A stretch of 53,108 nucleotides of DNA, taken from positions 1 to 53,108 of the forward strand of contig NZ_CACSKB010000027.1 of NCBI RefSeq assembly GCF_902706225.1. Direction: 5' to 3'. Under the pieces are notes generated by a model. That model made no database searches. It saw nothing but the letters and a program-made list of their open reading frames with translations, and was not told where the DNA came from. The DNA comes from Microbacterium sp. 18062 (GTDB lineage Bacteria > Actinomycetota > Actinomycetes > Actinomycetales > Microbacteriaceae). Positions 40,271-49,842 of the stretch are shown here, in pieces (position 1 is the first letter of the stretch; each line of letters opens with the position of its first letter). Made by a program: the position numbers and the translations under genes.

Positions 40271-41452
40271 ATGGTCTCGATCGCGCTCGACGTGGTGCTC
40301 GTGCTGGCGCTCGTGTTCGCCCTGGTCCAGGGCATCCGCCGCGGGCTCCTCGCCAGCCTCGGCGCTCTCGCCGGGCTCGCGCTCGGCGGTGTCGCTGCGT
40401 GGTGGCTCGTGCCCGTCGTCGGCGGACTCGTGCCGGCCGCCCAGTGGCGCGGATGGGTCATTCTGGGCACGGTCGCCGTGCTCCTGTTCGGCGGTGCGAT
40501 CGTCGGCGGCGCGGTCGGACGGGCCCTCCGGCGCGGGGCCGACCGCATCCGGCTGAAGTGGCTCGACCGCACGCTCGGCGGGGCGGTCAACCTCGTGGTC
40601 GTGGCCCTGGCGCTGTCGCTGGTCGGGCAGTCGGTCGCGGCGACCGGCATCCCCGCCGTGTCGTCGGCCGTCGGGTCGTCGACGGTGCTGCGCACGATCG
40701 ACGGGCTGACCCCGCGCCCGGTCGACGAGGCGCTCGCGCAGGTGCGCTCCGTCGTGATCGATGACGGGCTGCCACGGCTGGGCGCACTCTTCGACACGCT
40801 GCCGGCGGGGCCCCAGGCGGCCCCGGTCGACCTCGACGACCCGGCGCTGAGCGCGGCCGCCCAGTCCGTCGCGCGCATCGCGGGGACCGCCTACTCCTGC
40901 GGCAGGAGCCTGACCGGCACCGGGTTCGTCGTGGCGCCGGACCGCGTCGTGACGAACGCGCACGTGGTCGCCGGCGTCCAGGCTCCGGTCGTGGAGCTGC
41001 CGGGACGCACCGCGCGCGAAGGCCGGGTCGTCTACTTCGACGCGGCCGCCGATCTCGCCGTGATCGCCGTCGACGATCTGGGGGGCTCGGCGCTCGGGAT
41101 CGCCGAGAACCTCGCCCTGGGCGCGGCCGGGGTCGTGCAGGGCTACCCGTACGGCGGGCCGTTCACCATGGGCTCCGCCACGGTCCGGTCGGTGGGCGTC
41201 GTCTCGGTCCCCGACATCTACGGCGCGAGCTCCCACCCGCGCGAGACCTATGCGCTCGACGCCGCGGTGCGGCCGGGGAACTCCGGCGGCCCGGTCCTCG
41301 ACTCGGCCGGCCAGGTCGTGGGGGTCGTGTTCGCGCGCGCCGACGACGGATCCGACCTCGGCTACGCGATGACCACGACGCCGCTGAGACCGGTCGTGGA
41401 CGCCGCGCCGAGCCTGTCGGACGCCGTCTCGACCGGGGCGTGCGTCGGCTGA
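40271..41452 (+). CDS. MarP-like membrane serine protease (CvpA plus trypsin-like domain)
   Basis: 393 residues. Residues about 1-125 hold four transmembrane helices of the CvpA type. The trypsin-like domain follows, with the triad His231 (TNAHVV), Asp261 (AADLAVIAV) and Ser338 (GNSGGP). Cys210 and Cys391 match in position the disulfide that activates M. tuberculosis MarP (Cys214-Cys395), a protease for acid and oxidative stress survival that cleaves a peptidoglycan hydrolase. The protease domain faces outward. aggag precedes the ATG. Likely own promoter with TAGCCT at 40247-40252. Confidence 0.92.
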   Translation: MVSIALDVVLVLALVFALVQGIRRGLLASLGALAGLALGGVAAWWLVPVVGGLVPAAQWRGWVILGTVAVLLFGGAIVGGAVGRALRRGADRIRLKWLDRTLGGAVNLVVVALALSLVGQSVAATGIPAVSSAVGSSTVLRTIDGLTPRPVDEALAQVRSVVIDDGLPRLGALFDTLPAGPQAAPVDLDDPALSAAAQSVARIAGTAYSCGRSLTGTGFVVAPDRVVTNAHVVAGVQAPVVELPGRTAREGRVVYFDAAADLAVIAVDDLGGSALGIAENLALGAAGVVQGYPYGGPFTMGSATVRSVGVVSVPDIYGASSHPRETYALDAAVRPGNSGGPVLDSAGQVVGVVFARADDGSDLGYAMTTTPLRPVVDAAPSLSDAVSTGACVG

Positions 41453-41459
41453 GACCTCG

Positions 41460-42095
41460 TCAGCCGACGCCGTCCAGCGGCCCGGAGAAATCGATGGGGA
41501 AGGCGAGGATGAGCTCGTGCGCCAGCGCTTCGGGCGTGAGCTCGATGTTCTCGCGCAGCCACCAGGAGATCACGCTGACGGTGCCGGCGGCCGCATACCG
41601 GGCGGTCACCTCCGGATCGCCGAGGACCGGGGCGCGGGCGAGCAGCGACCGCAGCGCCGACCGGGCGAAGGCCTCCTCGAAGGCGCGCAGGAAGTCCGCA
41701 TCGTGGGCGAGGAGTTCACCGTACTCGTCGCGCCGGCGATCGATGAAGCGCACCATCTCGAGGGTCGCGTGCTCGTTGACCTCACGTTTGGAGCCGCCTT
41801 CGCGCACCGCATCGCGGGCGAACGCGATGACCGTCTCGATGAACTCGCCCAGCGCGGTGACCGCGAGATCGCCGGTGCCCGTGAAGTGCGCGTAGAAAGA
41901 AGAGCGCGTGACGCCCGCGCGCGCGGCCACGCTGGTGACCGTGATGCGCCTGCCGTCGTTCTCATCGAGCAGAGCACGGTAGGCGTCCACCAGCCTGCGT
42001 CGGGTGCGCATCACGCGAGGGTCGCCGTTGTCCACCATCCGCGACCGCAGCTCATCTTGTTTGAGCTCCCCGCCCGCGCGTCCGAGTGCACTCAC
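41460..42095 (-). CDS. TetR family transcriptional regulator
   Basis: 211 residues. The helix-turn-helix lies at about 30-75 (RRRLVDAYRALLDENDGRRITVTSVAARAGVTRSSFYAHFTGTGDLAVTAL), and the C-terminal part looks like the TetR_C subfamily often seen in actinobacteria. It converges with the MarP-like gene and is separated from the upstream M20 gene by a strong terminator, so it is a single unit with an unknown target. Confidence 0.88.
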   Translation of the reverse strand: MSALGRAGGELKQDELRSRMVDNGDPRVMRTRRRLVDAYRALLDENDGRRITVTSVAARAGVTRSSFYAHFTGTGDLAVTALGEFIETVIAFARDAVREGGSKREVNEHATLEMVRFIDRRRDEYGELLAHDADFLRAFEEAFARSALRSLLARAPVLGDPEVTARYAAAGTVSVISWWLRENIELTPEALAHELILAFPIDFSGPLDGVG

Positions 42096-42122
42096 CCGAC
42101 CACTCTACAAAGCGCCGTTCAC

Positions 42123-42157
42123 CTCCGGGCCGCGTGGTGCGCGAACGCGGCCCGGAG
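42123..42157 (-). terminator. Terminator of the DUF5058/M20 operon
   Basis: ctccgggccgcgt (42123-42135) and acgcggcccggag (42145-42157) pair perfectly over 13 bases with a 9-base loop. It is 17 bases beyond the M20 stop codon in the minus direction. Confidence 0.8.
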
Positions 42158-42173
42158 CGGCGTCACAGCCGGG

Positions 42174-43637
42174 TCACGCCGGGTGGTAGCCCTCTCGCAA
42201 GGGCGGGGGCACTGTCCCGTCCGGGATCGGGCAGTCGTACGGCGTCACCGCTGTCGTGTCGGCGAACTCCGCCTTCGCCGCATCGAGGAGGGCGGGGTCG
42301 GTCACGAGGTCGAGGGCGGTCGCTGCCATCGCCGCGGCGGCGTGGACCATGCCCTTGTGCGCAGCCGGGCTCTTGCCCTGCGCCACGAACTGCCATGAGT
42401 GCGGCGGGGTTCCCAGGATGTGCGTCCCGCCCATGATCTGCACGGTCGGCACCACCCAGCTCACATCGCCGACATCCGTCGATCCCGTCATCCGGTGGCG
42501 CTGCGCCGGATCGGTCAGCGGCGCAACACCGGTGAAGAGCGGGTCGGCGCCGGGAGCGAGGTCGAGCTGTGCGAAGCGGGCCTCGGCCGCTCCGACGGGC
42601 AGCCCAGCCCTCAGGGCGCGGCCGTACTCCTGATCGTCGTCGTCATAGGGAACGCCGCCGAGCTCGATGACGTTGGCGTGCAGCCTCTTCTCGAGCGCGC
42701 GGTTCGGCAGCAGCTCGGCGCAGGCGCCGTCGAACTCGACCTCGAACACCGTGTCGGTCATCAACGCGGCGCCTTCGGCGATCCTCTTGACCCGCTCGTA
42801 GAGCGCGCGCATCCGGGCGACCGTGGGGGAGCGGACGACGTAGTAGAGCTCTGCTGTCGACTGCACGACGTTCGCCGATGTCCCGCCGGCATCCGTGAAC
42901 GCATAGTGGATGCGCTCGTGGTCGTCCATGTGCTCACGTAGGAAGTTGACACCGATGTTCATAAGCTCAGCGGCGTCGAGCGCACTGCGCCCGTGCTGCG
43001 GCGCGGCTCCGGCGTGCGACGCGGTTCCTCGGAACCGGAAGTACGCCTGCGTGTACGCGAGGCTGTGGATCTGACTGGTCGACATGGCGTCGGCCGGGTG
43101 CCAGGTGACGGCCGCGTCGACGTCGTCGAACGCGCCCGCGGCGACCATGAAGGTCTTGCCCGCCGCGGCCTCCTCGGCCGGGCAGCCGTAATAGCGCACC
43201 GTGCCGGTCAGGCCGCCGGCGTCCAGCCGCCGCGCGACGGCGGCTGCTGCCAGCAGCGAGCCGGCGCCGAGCAGATTGTGACCGCAGCCGTGGCCCGCGT
43301 CGCCCGCATTGCCGGGGTCGGGCTCGCGCGTCGTGGAGCCGGAGGCCTGGCTGAGCGATGCGAGCGCGTCGTATTCGCCGAGGATGGCGATCACCGGCCC
43401 GCCTTCGCCCCACTCCGCGCTGAACGCCGTGGGGATGCCGCCGATGGACCGGCTGATGCGCGCGCCGAGCTCCTCGGCGATCTCGATCTGCTTCTCCACC
43501 GAGCGGTGTTCCTCCCACCTCAGCTCGGGGTGGTCCCAGATGTCGTCGCTGAGCCGGGTGAATCGCGGACCGAGCTCGGCCACCAGAGGTGCGATCCGTG
43601 CGACCGAGTCTGCCGGTGCGGTCGGTGCAGTGTTCAT
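42174..43637 (-). CDS. AbgB-like M20 amidohydrolase
   Basis: 487 residues. Metal-site motifs are all intact: EYDAL, GHGCGHNLLGAG, GCPAEE, HPAD and GSTDVGDVSWVVPT. The lid domain carries RGTASHAGAAPQHGRSALDAAELM and GGTSANVVQ. This matches the p-aminobenzoyl-glutamate hydrolase subgroup, which cuts amide bonds of acyl or aryl amino acids and some dipeptides. It is third in an operon preceded by a tandem glycine riboswitch, so its substrate may contain or yield glycine or serine; that is inference. The ATG has aaggacagg upstream. An in-frame ATG 45 bases earlier overlaps the upstream stop. Confidence 0.9.
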   Translation of the reverse strand: MNTAPTAPADSVARIAPLVAELGPRFTRLSDDIWDHPELRWEEHRSVEKQIEIAEELGARISRSIGGIPTAFSAEWGEGGPVIAILGEYDALASLSQASGSTTREPDPGNAGDAGHGCGHNLLGAGSLLAAAAVARRLDAGGLTGTVRYYGCPAEEAAAGKTFMVAAGAFDDVDAAVTWHPADAMSTSQIHSLAYTQAYFRFRGTASHAGAAPQHGRSALDAAELMNIGVNFLREHMDDHERIHYAFTDAGGTSANVVQSTAELYYVVRSPTVARMRALYERVKRIAEGAALMTDTVFEVEFDGACAELLPNRALEKRLHANVIELGGVPYDDDDQEYGRALRAGLPVGAAEARFAQLDLAPGADPLFTGVAPLTDPAQRHRMTGSTDVGDVSWVVPTVQIMGGTHILGTPPHSWQFVAQGKSPAAHKGMVHAAAAMAATALDLVTDPALLDAAKAEFADTTAVTPYDCPIPDGTVPPPLREGYHPA

Positions 43638-43668
43638 CGTCCTGTCCTTTTCTCTCTCGATGTGCGCA

Positions 43669-44415
43669 TCAGGAGACATCACGTAGCGCCTCGTCGTGGT
43701 CGGCGGCGGCGGTCTTCTTCCTGCCCGGCGGCAGGAAGAGGGCCAGAATCACCGTCCCGGCCACCGCTATCGCGATGGCGAAGGACGACACCGCGGGGAA
43801 GAGCGGCGTGAGCACGAACACGACGACGATCCCGATCGCCGCGGCGATGGCGATGATGCGCGGCTGGGGGTTGCCGGCGAGCATCTGCACGATCACGGCG
43901 CCCATGATGGCCGGCAGGACGAAGGTCTGGACGATGGCGGTGACCTCCGCCGGGATGAGCGAGACGATCATGGTGCCCAGGACTCCTACGAACAGGAGCA
44001 GCGAGACGAGGTGCGTGAACGCGGCACCGCAGATGGCGAGCACAGCGGCGAGCTGGCCCCGCTTCGTTCCGGATTTCGCGCCGATAGCGGACTGGGCGAC
44101 GATCGCCGCGGGAAGAAGCTTGTTGGAGATGTTGCCGATCATGAACGCCTGGTACATGCTGGCCGGCCCCAGGATGGGGAAGTACGACACTGGCTCGATC
44201 ACCCAGACGACCCCGAAAGCGAGTGCGATCGCGAGCACTCCGCCCAGGACGGCCGACGGCTCGACGTCCAGCTGCACGGCGAGGATGGCCGGCCCGCCGA
44301 TCACGAACACCATGCTGGCGAGCATGGTGATGCGTCCCCAGCGGGACGTCGTCCTGTCGAACGTCTCCCAGGCCTGGATCGATTCCGTGGTGACGGTCGT
44401 GTTGTCCTCTGACAT
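43669..44415 (-). CDS. Integral membrane protein of unknown function, glycine-riboswitch operon
   Basis: 248 residues with about seven transmembrane helices. The N-terminal 28 residues are polar and cytoplasmic, and the C-terminus is basic (PPGRKKTAAADHD). A conserved-looking segment, VEPVSYFPILGPASMYQAFMIGNISNKLLPAAIVAQSAIG, holds Pro and Asn/Ser residues in a membrane region, as in transport sites. I do not recognise a named family. It is 33 bp after the DUF5058 gene and 31 bp before the M20 gene, which suggests that both membrane proteins form one transporter. Confidence 0.82.
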   Translation of the reverse strand: MSEDNTTVTTESIQAWETFDRTTSRWGRITMLASMVFVIGGPAILAVQLDVEPSAVLGGVLAIALAFGVVWVIEPVSYFPILGPASMYQAFMIGNISNKLLPAAIVAQSAIGAKSGTKRGQLAAVLAICGAAFTHLVSLLLFVGVLGTMIVSLIPAEVTAIVQTFVLPAIMGAVIVQMLAGNPQPRIIAIAAAIGIVVVFVLTPLFPAVSSFAIAIAVAGTVILALFLPPGRKKTAAADHDEALRDVS

Positions 44416-44448
44416 CTGCGTGGGTCCTTTCTCGACGTGGGTCGGGGT

Positions 44449-45210
44449 TCAGGCGATGCCTGCGCCGGAGACGATGCCGCCGACCACGAGACCGACGACG
44501 AGAGAGATGCCCAGGCCCCACTCGCGCAACCAGTTCTGACCGGCCTTCTTGGCGATCCACAGGCACAGCAGCATCACGAGCGCGCTGCTGGCGAGCACGA
44601 GGGCCGCGGCGAGGCCGCGGACGATCTGCTGCATGCCGAAGGTCGTGAAGGCGCCGAGCAGCGCAGCGGCGGGGATGAGAGCCATCGCGCCAGCCGTCTT
44701 CGCCTTCTGGCTGCCCTCCAGCGCGCGGGTGCCGCGCTTCATGAGCGGGGTGAGCACGAGGGTCACGACCATCCACCCGCAGCCGGCGATGCCCATCGCG
44801 AGGAACGCGGTCGCGAACACGGCCTGCGTGTATCCGTCGCCGCCCAATGTGGCGCCGAGGGTGCGTGCGACCATGTCCGCCGCCGCGAGCTCGTAGGGTG
44901 CGGATCCGATCAGTCCGATGCGCACGAGGGCGCCGGGCGTGCCGAGCACGCTGATCAGCGTGATCGCGATCAGCGCGACGGCGAGGGAGGGGGCGATCGA
45001 GGCGACCGCTCCCGCGCGGAGCGCCGCGCTGACCTCCTTCTTCGGCATGTCGACCGCGGGTGCGACCCTGCCGACGGCGCGCAAGTAGATGATGCTCTGG
45101 ACGGCGATGACGGCGAAGACGCCGACCGCCGCGATCCAGAGGTACGGCTGATTGGCGGCCGGGAGGATGTTCGTCGAGCCGGGATCGACGGACAGGGTGA
45201 CGGTGCGCAT
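44449..45210 (-). CDS. DUF5058 family membrane protein
   Basis: 253 residues with about six or seven transmembrane helices. The start lies outside the first helix (LSVDPGSTNILPAANQPYLWIAAVGVFAVIAVQSIIYL), a soluble loop is basic (RAVGRVAPAVDMPKKEVSAALRAGAVASIAPS), and a central section reads GGDGYTQAVFATAFLAMGIAGCGWMVVTLVLTPLMKRG. This matches proteins named DUF5058, whose function is not known to me. aggag precedes the ATG. It is the first gene after a tandem glycine riboswitch, so glycine should control its expression. Confidence 0.85.
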   Translation of the reverse strand: MRTVTLSVDPGSTNILPAANQPYLWIAAVGVFAVIAVQSIIYLRAVGRVAPAVDMPKKEVSAALRAGAVASIAPSLAVALIAITLISVLGTPGALVRIGLIGSAPYELAAADMVARTLGATLGGDGYTQAVFATAFLAMGIAGCGWMVVTLVLTPLMKRGTRALEGSQKAKTAGAMALIPAAALLGAFTTFGMQQIVRGLAAALVLASSALVMLLCLWIAKKAGQNWLREWGLGISLVVGLVVGGIVSGAGIA

Positions 45211-45234
45211 TCTCGACTCCTAGAAGAGGGTGGA

Positions 45235-45258
45235 CGTGGCGCGCAGGGGCATGCCACG
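45235..45258 (-). other. Hairpin between riboswitch and DUF5058 start
   Basis: CGTGGC and GCCACG (45235-45240 and 45253-45258) enclose a 12-base loop. It lies in the leader between the second aptamer and the ribosome binding site, where it could form part of the riboswitch expression platform. It does not cover the Shine-Dalgarno sequence. Confidence 0.35.
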
Positions 45259-45267
45259 GGACTGCGG

Positions 45268-45440
45268 ACCCGCTCTGTCCTTGAGCCTGAGAGTTTCGCC
45301 GTCGAGGCGCTTCCCCTTCGGCGGGCCTGTACTCAGACCGCTCTCCAGAGTTCCCCAGTCGCGGGTCCTTTGTGCCTGAGAGATTGCGGGTGCTTGCCCC
45401 TTCGGCGTCCGCTCGGGCGGAGCTCTCCCCTGCGACTGTC
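45268..45440 (-). ncRNA. Tandem glycine riboswitch controlling the DUF5058/M20 operon
   Basis: On the minus strand, aptamer I (about 45438-45356) is closed by CAGTCGC/GCGACTG and contains GCCGAAGGGGCAAGC and CTCTCAGGCACAAAGGAC. Aptamer II (about 45355-45270) contains GCCGAAGGGGAAGC and CTCTCAGGCTCAAGGACAG. These are the conserved core strings of glycine riboswitches, twice in a row. Two aptamers bind glycine and dock to each other. Most known examples turn expression on. Confidence 0.93.
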
Positions 45441-45511
45441 GAGGGCATCGGACCCTCCGGAAGCGGCCGATGTGTGGTGCGAGAGTGTTCGATTGTGCTG
45501 GAAACGATTAT

Positions 45512-45522
45512 GGACAGTGTCC
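45512..45522. promoter_or_regulatory. Palindrome between the divergent glycine operons
   Basis: GGACA-G-TGTCC is a perfect inverted repeat near the likely minus-strand -10 (CATAAT, about 45508-45513). It could bind a repressor acting in addition to the riboswitch. Confidence 0.4.
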
Positions 45523-45598
45523 GATTTCTGTCGCATGCCGGGATCGTTTCGGCTGCGTTACGTCTCTCGGGAGGCGCGACTCGACTCCGCGCGCTCGC

Positions 45599-45628
45599 TT
45601 GACACCCTCCGGCGAACCTGAATAGGCT
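45599..45628 (+). promoter_or_regulatory. Sigma-70-type promoter of the glyA-gcv operon
   Basis: -35 TTGACA (45599-45604), an 18-base spacer and -10 TAGGCT (45623-45628). The transcript would begin around 45635, shortly before the first aptamer. Confidence 0.75.
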
Positions 45629-45660
45629 CGCCGCGAAACTGAACACCAGACCGCGTATCT

Positions 45661-45838
45661 GTCTCGGGAGAACGCCGCTCGTGCGGCTGCCGTCGGAGCA
45701 ACTCCTCCCCGGAATCTCTCAGGCCCATGTACCGAGACGATCAGGTCACTCTGGAAAGTGGCGCCTCGAGCGCCCGCCGACGGGGCAAGCACGGGCGACC
45801 GTGTGAAAACTCTCAGGCTCATGACAGAGGGGGAGGAA
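45661..45838 (+). ncRNA. Tandem glycine riboswitch controlling glyA-sdaA-gcvTHP
   Basis: Aptamer I is closed by GTCTCGG (45661-45667) and CCGAGAC (45732-45738), with GGAGCAA and TCTCTCAGGCCCATG inside. Aptamer II (about 45745-45832) has GCCGACGGGGCAAGC and CTCTCAGGCTCATGACAGAGG. The aptamer I core deviates (GCCGTCGG for GCCGAAGG). It leads into the ribosome binding site at about 45864 and the TTG start of glyA, so control may act on translation or on early termination. Confidence 0.92.
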
Positions 45839-45879
45839 CTCGCATTATTCGCAGCCGCTGCTGAAGAGGAGTTCCGCCC

Positions 45880-47199
45880 TTGTCCGAGTCAACCCGAATC
45901 CCGGCCGATCAGCTCACCGAGTCCCTCGCCGTCGTCGACCCCGCCGTCGCGGCCGCCATCGACCGAGAGCTCAGCCGTCAGCGCGGCAGCCTCGAGATGA
46001 TCGCCTCGGAGAACCATGCGTCGATCGCGGTCATGCAGGCCCAGGGCTCCGTGCTGACGAACAAATACGCCGAGGGATACCCGGGCCGCCGGTACTACGG
46101 TGGCTGCCAGTTCGTCGACGAGGTCGAGACGCTGGCGATCGAGCGCGCCCGGTCGCTGTTCGGCGCAGCGTTCGCCAATGTGCAGCCGCACTCGGGCGCG
46201 CAGGCGAACGCTGCCGTCATGCATGCCCTGCTCCAGCCAGGCGACACGATCCTCGGCCTCGACCTCGCGCACGGAGGGCATCTCACCCACGGGATGCGGC
46301 TCAACTTCAGCGGCCGGCTCTACCGTGCGGTGCCCTATCATCTGTGTGCGGATGACGGGCGCATAGACCTCGACGAGGTGCGTGCCCTGGCGCAGGAGCA
46401 CCGTCCACGCCTGATCGTGGCGGGCTGGTCCGCGCACTCCCGCATCATCGACGCGGCGGCCTTCCGTGCCATCGCCGACGATGTCGGTGCGTTCCTGCTG
46501 GTCGACATGTCTCACTTTGCCGGCCTGGTCGCCGCGGGCCTGCACCCCTCACCGGTTCCGTCGGCGCACGTCGTGACCACGACGACCCACAAGACTCTCG
46601 GCGGCCCCCGCGGCGGCCTCATCCTCACCGATGACCCGGCCCTCGCCAAGAAGATCGACTCGGCCGTCTTCCCTGGGCAACAGGGCGGACCGCTCGAGCA
46701 CGTCATCGCCGCAAAGGCGGTGGCTCTCGGGGCCGCCGCCGGCGATGAGTTCCGTGAACGGCAGCGCCGCACCGTCGCCGGTGCCCGGACCATCGCGGAG
46801 CGGCTCATGGCCCCGGACTGCGCATCTGCGGGGATCTCGATCGTCAGCGGCGGCACCGACGTGCACCTCGTTCTCGTGGACCTCCGGGACTGTGCGCTCG
46901 ACGGGAGGCAGGCCGAGGACCGGCTCGAGAGCATCGGCATCACGGTCAACCGCAATGCCGTGCCCGATGACCCGCGTCCGCCGATGGTGACCAGCGGCCT
47001 CAGGATCGGCACACCGGCGCTGGCCACCCGCGGGTTCGGCGACGAGGGCTTCCGCGAGGTCGCCGACGTCATCGCCGCGGCTCTCATCGCCGACGGTGAC
47101 GGCGGCCTGGATCGTCTGCGCGATCGCGTCGCCCGCCTCGCGAGCGCGCATCCGCTCTACCCGGCGCTGACGGCGCTCGCGCCGCAGGAGGCAGCATGA
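45880..47199 (+). CDS. glyA: Serine hydroxymethyltransferase
   Basis: 439 residues. PLP Lys238 is in [16 protein letters not shown]. Other family motifs are [43 protein letters not shown] and [12 protein letters not shown]. It interconverts serine and glycine using tetrahydrofolate. The start is TTG: aggag is correctly placed before it and the reading frame begins with [12 protein letters not shown] start fits translation held low unless the leader allows it. First gene after the riboswitch; being linked to gcv genes it probably makes serine from glycine. Confidence 0.96.
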   Translation: MSESTRIPADQLTESLAVVDPAVAAAIDRELSRQRGSLEMIASENHASIAVMQAQGSVLTNKYAEGYPGRRYYGGCQFVDEVETLAIERARSLFGAAFANVQPHSGAQANAAVMHALLQPGDTILGLDLAHGGHLTHGMRLNFSGRLYRAVPYHLCADDGRIDLDEVRALAQEHRPRLIVAGWSAHSRIIDAAAFRAIADDVGAFLLVDMSHFAGLVAAGLHPSPVPSAHVVTTTTHKTLGGPRGGLILTDDPALAKKIDSAVFPGQQGGPLEHVIAAKAVALGAAAGDEFRERQRRTVAGARTIAERLMAPDCASAGISIVSGGTDVHLVLVDLRDCALDGRQAEDRLESIGITVNRNAVPDDPRPPMVTSGLRIGTPALATRGFGDEGFREVADVIAAALIADGDGGLDRLRDRVARLASAHPLYPALTALAPQEAA

Positions 47200-48566
47200 G
47201 CGTCGGTGTGTTCGACCTGTTCACCGTCGGCATCGGGCCGTCGAGCTCGCACACGGTTGGCCCGATGCGCGCCGCGGCGGACTTCGTGAGCCGGATCGAC
47301 CCGATCGCGGTCGCGCGGATCGAGGTCGACCTCTATGGTTCGCTGGCGGCCACGGGCCACGGTCACGGCACCCTCACCGCCGTACTGCTCGGTCTGGAGG
47401 GGCTGCGGCCCGAGACGGCACTGCCCGAGCAGGTCGACCACCGTCGCGGGGCCATCGCGCGTGGGGACGCGTTGAGCCTGGGCGGAGCACGTCGGATCGC
47501 GTTCGCCGAGTCGGACATCCGTCTCTCCCCGTTCACCGAGCTGCCTCGGCACAGCAACGGCATGCGTCTCAAAGCGTGGAGCGACGACGGCTCGCTCGTG
47601 GACGAGGCCGTGTACTACTCCACGGGCGGCGGCTTCATCACGCGGGAGGGCGAGGCGCCCGAGACGACGCCCGACCACGAGGCCGCGGTGCCGTTCCCGT
47701 TCGAGACCGCGGACGAGCTGCTCGCCCACTGCGAGCGGGCGGGCGTGGGCATCTCCGAGGTCATGTCGCGCAACGAGCAGGCCCGCCGCCCGTGGCCCGA
47801 TGTCCGAGCGGCGATCCTGCATCTGCGCGACGTGATGGACGCATGTGTGCGGACGAGCATTGCGCGCGAGGGTGTCCTGCCCGGTGGGCTCGAGGTACGC
47901 CGCCGCGCTCCGGCGTGGCACGCGCGTCTGGTCGAGCAGGATCCGGACGGCACCGACCCCGGGCTCTGGCAGGAGTGGGTCAACCTCGTCGCGCTCGCGG
48001 TGAACGAGGAGAACGCCACGGGAGGACGAGTCGTGACCGCGCCGACCAACGGAGCAGCGGGAATCATCCCGGCTGTGCTGCACTACGCGACGCACCACGC
48101 CGTTCCCGTCATCGGCGCGACTCGCGATGACGTCACCGTGCGCTTCCTGTTGACCGCCGCCGCCGTGGGCGCGTTGTTCAAAGCGCGCGCGTCGATCTCG
48201 GGCGCCGAGGTCGGATGCCAGGGCGAGGTGGGCTCGGCCTCCTCGATGGCGGCCGCGGGGCTCGCCGAGGTGCTCGGCGGTTCGCCGCGGCAAGTCGAGA
48301 ACGCCGCGGAGATCGCGATGGAGCACAACCTCGGGCTCACGTGCGATCCGATCGGCGGGCTGGTGCAGATCCCGTGCATCGAACGGAACGCCCTCGCGGC
48401 GACGCAGGCGGTCAACGCCGCCCGCATGGCGCTCTGGGGCGACGGGAGCCACCACGTCTCGCTCGACCAGGTGATCGCGACGATGCGCGAGACCGGCCGG
48501 GACATGAGCAGCAAATACAAGGAGACCGCGCTCGGCGGCCTCGCGGTCAACGTCGTCGAATGCTGA
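47196..48566 (+). CDS. sdaA: L-serine ammonia-lyase (single-chain, Fe-S type)
   Basis: 456 residues. The N-terminal beta domain begins [26 protein letters not shown]. The alpha domain has the cluster cysteines in [17 protein letters not shown] and [16 protein letters not shown]. It deaminates serine to pyruvate and ammonia with a [4Fe-4S] cluster. The ATG overlaps the glyA stop (ATGA). Its place between glyA and gcvT indicates that glycine carbon is drained through serine to pyruvate. Confidence 0.96.
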   Translation: MSVGVFDLFTVGIGPSSSHTVGPMRAAADFVSRIDPIAVARIEVDLYGSLAATGHGHGTLTAVLLGLEGLRPETALPEQVDHRRGAIARGDALSLGGARRIAFAESDIRLSPFTELPRHSNGMRLKAWSDDGSLVDEAVYYSTGGGFITREGEAPETTPDHEAAVPFPFETADELLAHCERAGVGISEVMSRNEQARRPWPDVRAAILHLRDVMDACVRTSIAREGVLPGGLEVRRRAPAWHARLVEQDPDGTDPGLWQEWVNLVALAVNEENATGGRVVTAPTNGAAGIIPAVLHYATHHAVPVIGATRDDVTVRFLLTAAAVGALFKARASISGAEVGCQGEVGSASSMAAAGLAEVLGGSPRQVENAAEIAMEHNLGLTCDPIGGLVQIPCIERNALAATQAVNAARMALWGDGSHHVSLDQVIATMRETGRDMSSKYKETALGGLAVNVVEC

Positions 48567-48606
48567 TGCGCATGCCGCACGCAGACCCGAACGAGAGGAC
48601 GAGGAC

Positions 48607-49842
48607 ATGATCGACGCCCAGCAGACGGACCCGCCGCCCAGTGGCGCCCCGCCCCGCTACACCGTGCTGCGCGAGCACCACGAGGCGCTCGGCGCCTCGT
48701 TCACCGACTTCGGTGGATGGATGATGCCCGTGCGGTACTCGTCCGACCTCGCCGAGCATCGCGCCGTGCGCGAGGCGGCGGGCCTGTTCGACATCTCGCA
48801 CATGGCCGAGTTCGTCGTCGAGGGGTCGGATGCGGCGGCGTTCCTCGACCACGCGCTCGCCGGCCGTCTCTCCACGATGCGCGACGGCCGGGCGAAGTAC
48901 TCGCTGCTGCTCGACGAGACGGGCGGCATCGTCGACGACGTGATCGTCTACCGGCTCGGCGACTCCCGGCTCCTCGTGATCGCCAACGCCGGCAACCACG
49001 ACGCGGTGGCCGCGGCGCTCACGGATCGCGTCGCGAGCTTCGTCCCGCATCGGGAGCCCCCAGCAGACGGCTCGTTCGCATTCGTCGCCGGCCCCCACGT
49101 GCGTGTCGAGGACGCCTCCGACGGGAGCGCGCTGATCGCCCTGCAGGGGCCGCTCGCCGAGCGGATCCTCGCCGCCACGCCCGGGTTCGAGACGGTCGCC
49201 CCGTCCGTGAGGCGCGACGACGACCCGCAGCGGTGGTCCCTCGACGAGCTCGGATACTACAGCGCACGGACCGCCCGGTTCGAGGGCCTCCCCGTCCTCG
49301 TCGCCCGTACCGGCTACACCGGGGAGGACGGCTTCGAGCTGCTCGTCGCGGCCGCGGCCGCGGGAGCGCTCTGGGACGCTCTGCTGGCGGCCGGGGAGCC
49401 GGAGGGCCTCGTGCCCGCAGGGCTCGCCGCCCGCGACACCCTGCGTCTCGAGGCGGGGATGCCCCTCTACGGCCACGAGCTCTCGCGGGACGTCGCGCCC
49501 GCGCAGGCGGGTCTCGGCCGCGCGGTGGCATCCGACAAGGACGACTTCGTCGGCAAGGAGGGCCTTCTCGTGCGCGCGTCCGCGGAGGCCCCCGTGCTCG
49601 TGGGCCTCGTCAGCGCCGGCAAGCGTGCGGGCCGCGCCGGCTACCCGGTGCTCGACGTGGACGGCACAGCCGTCGGCGAGATCACCAGCGGCGCGCTGAG
49701 CCCGACGCTCGGCCATCCCATCGCCATGGCCTTCGTGGCACCCGCCGCGAGCGCCGTCGGCACGGAACTGCTCATCGACGTCCGCGGCGCCCTCATCCCC
49801 GCCACCGTGACCGACCTGCCTTTCTACCGGAGGAAGAAATGA
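48607..49842 (+). CDS. gcvT: Aminomethyltransferase (glycine cleavage T protein)
   Basis: 411 residues, longer at the N-terminus than usual by about 30 polar residues. Folate-binding landmarks are [64 protein letters not shown] and [20 protein letters not shown]. It transfers the methylene group from the aminomethyl-lipoyl arm to tetrahydrofolate and releases ammonia. gaggacgag lies before the ATG. The stop overlaps gcvH (ATGA). Confidence 0.96.
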   Translation: MIDAQQTDPPPSGAPPRYTVLREHHEALGASFTDFGGWMMPVRYSSDLAEHRAVREAAGLFDISHMAEFVVEGSDAAAFLDHALAGRLSTMRDGRAKYSLLLDETGGIVDDVIVYRLGDSRLLVIANAGNHDAVAAALTDRVASFVPHREPPADGSFAFVAGPHVRVEDASDGSALIALQGPLAERILAATPGFETVAPSVRRDDDPQRWSLDELGYYSARTARFEGLPVLVARTGYTGEDGFELLVAAAAAGALWDALLAAGEPEGLVPAGLAARDTLRLEAGMPLYGHELSRDVAPAQAGLGRAVASDKDDFVGKEGLLVRASAEAPVLVGLVSAGKRAGRAGYPVLDVDGTAVGEITSGALSPTLGHPIAMAFVAPAASAVGTELLIDVRGALIPATVTDLPFYRRKK

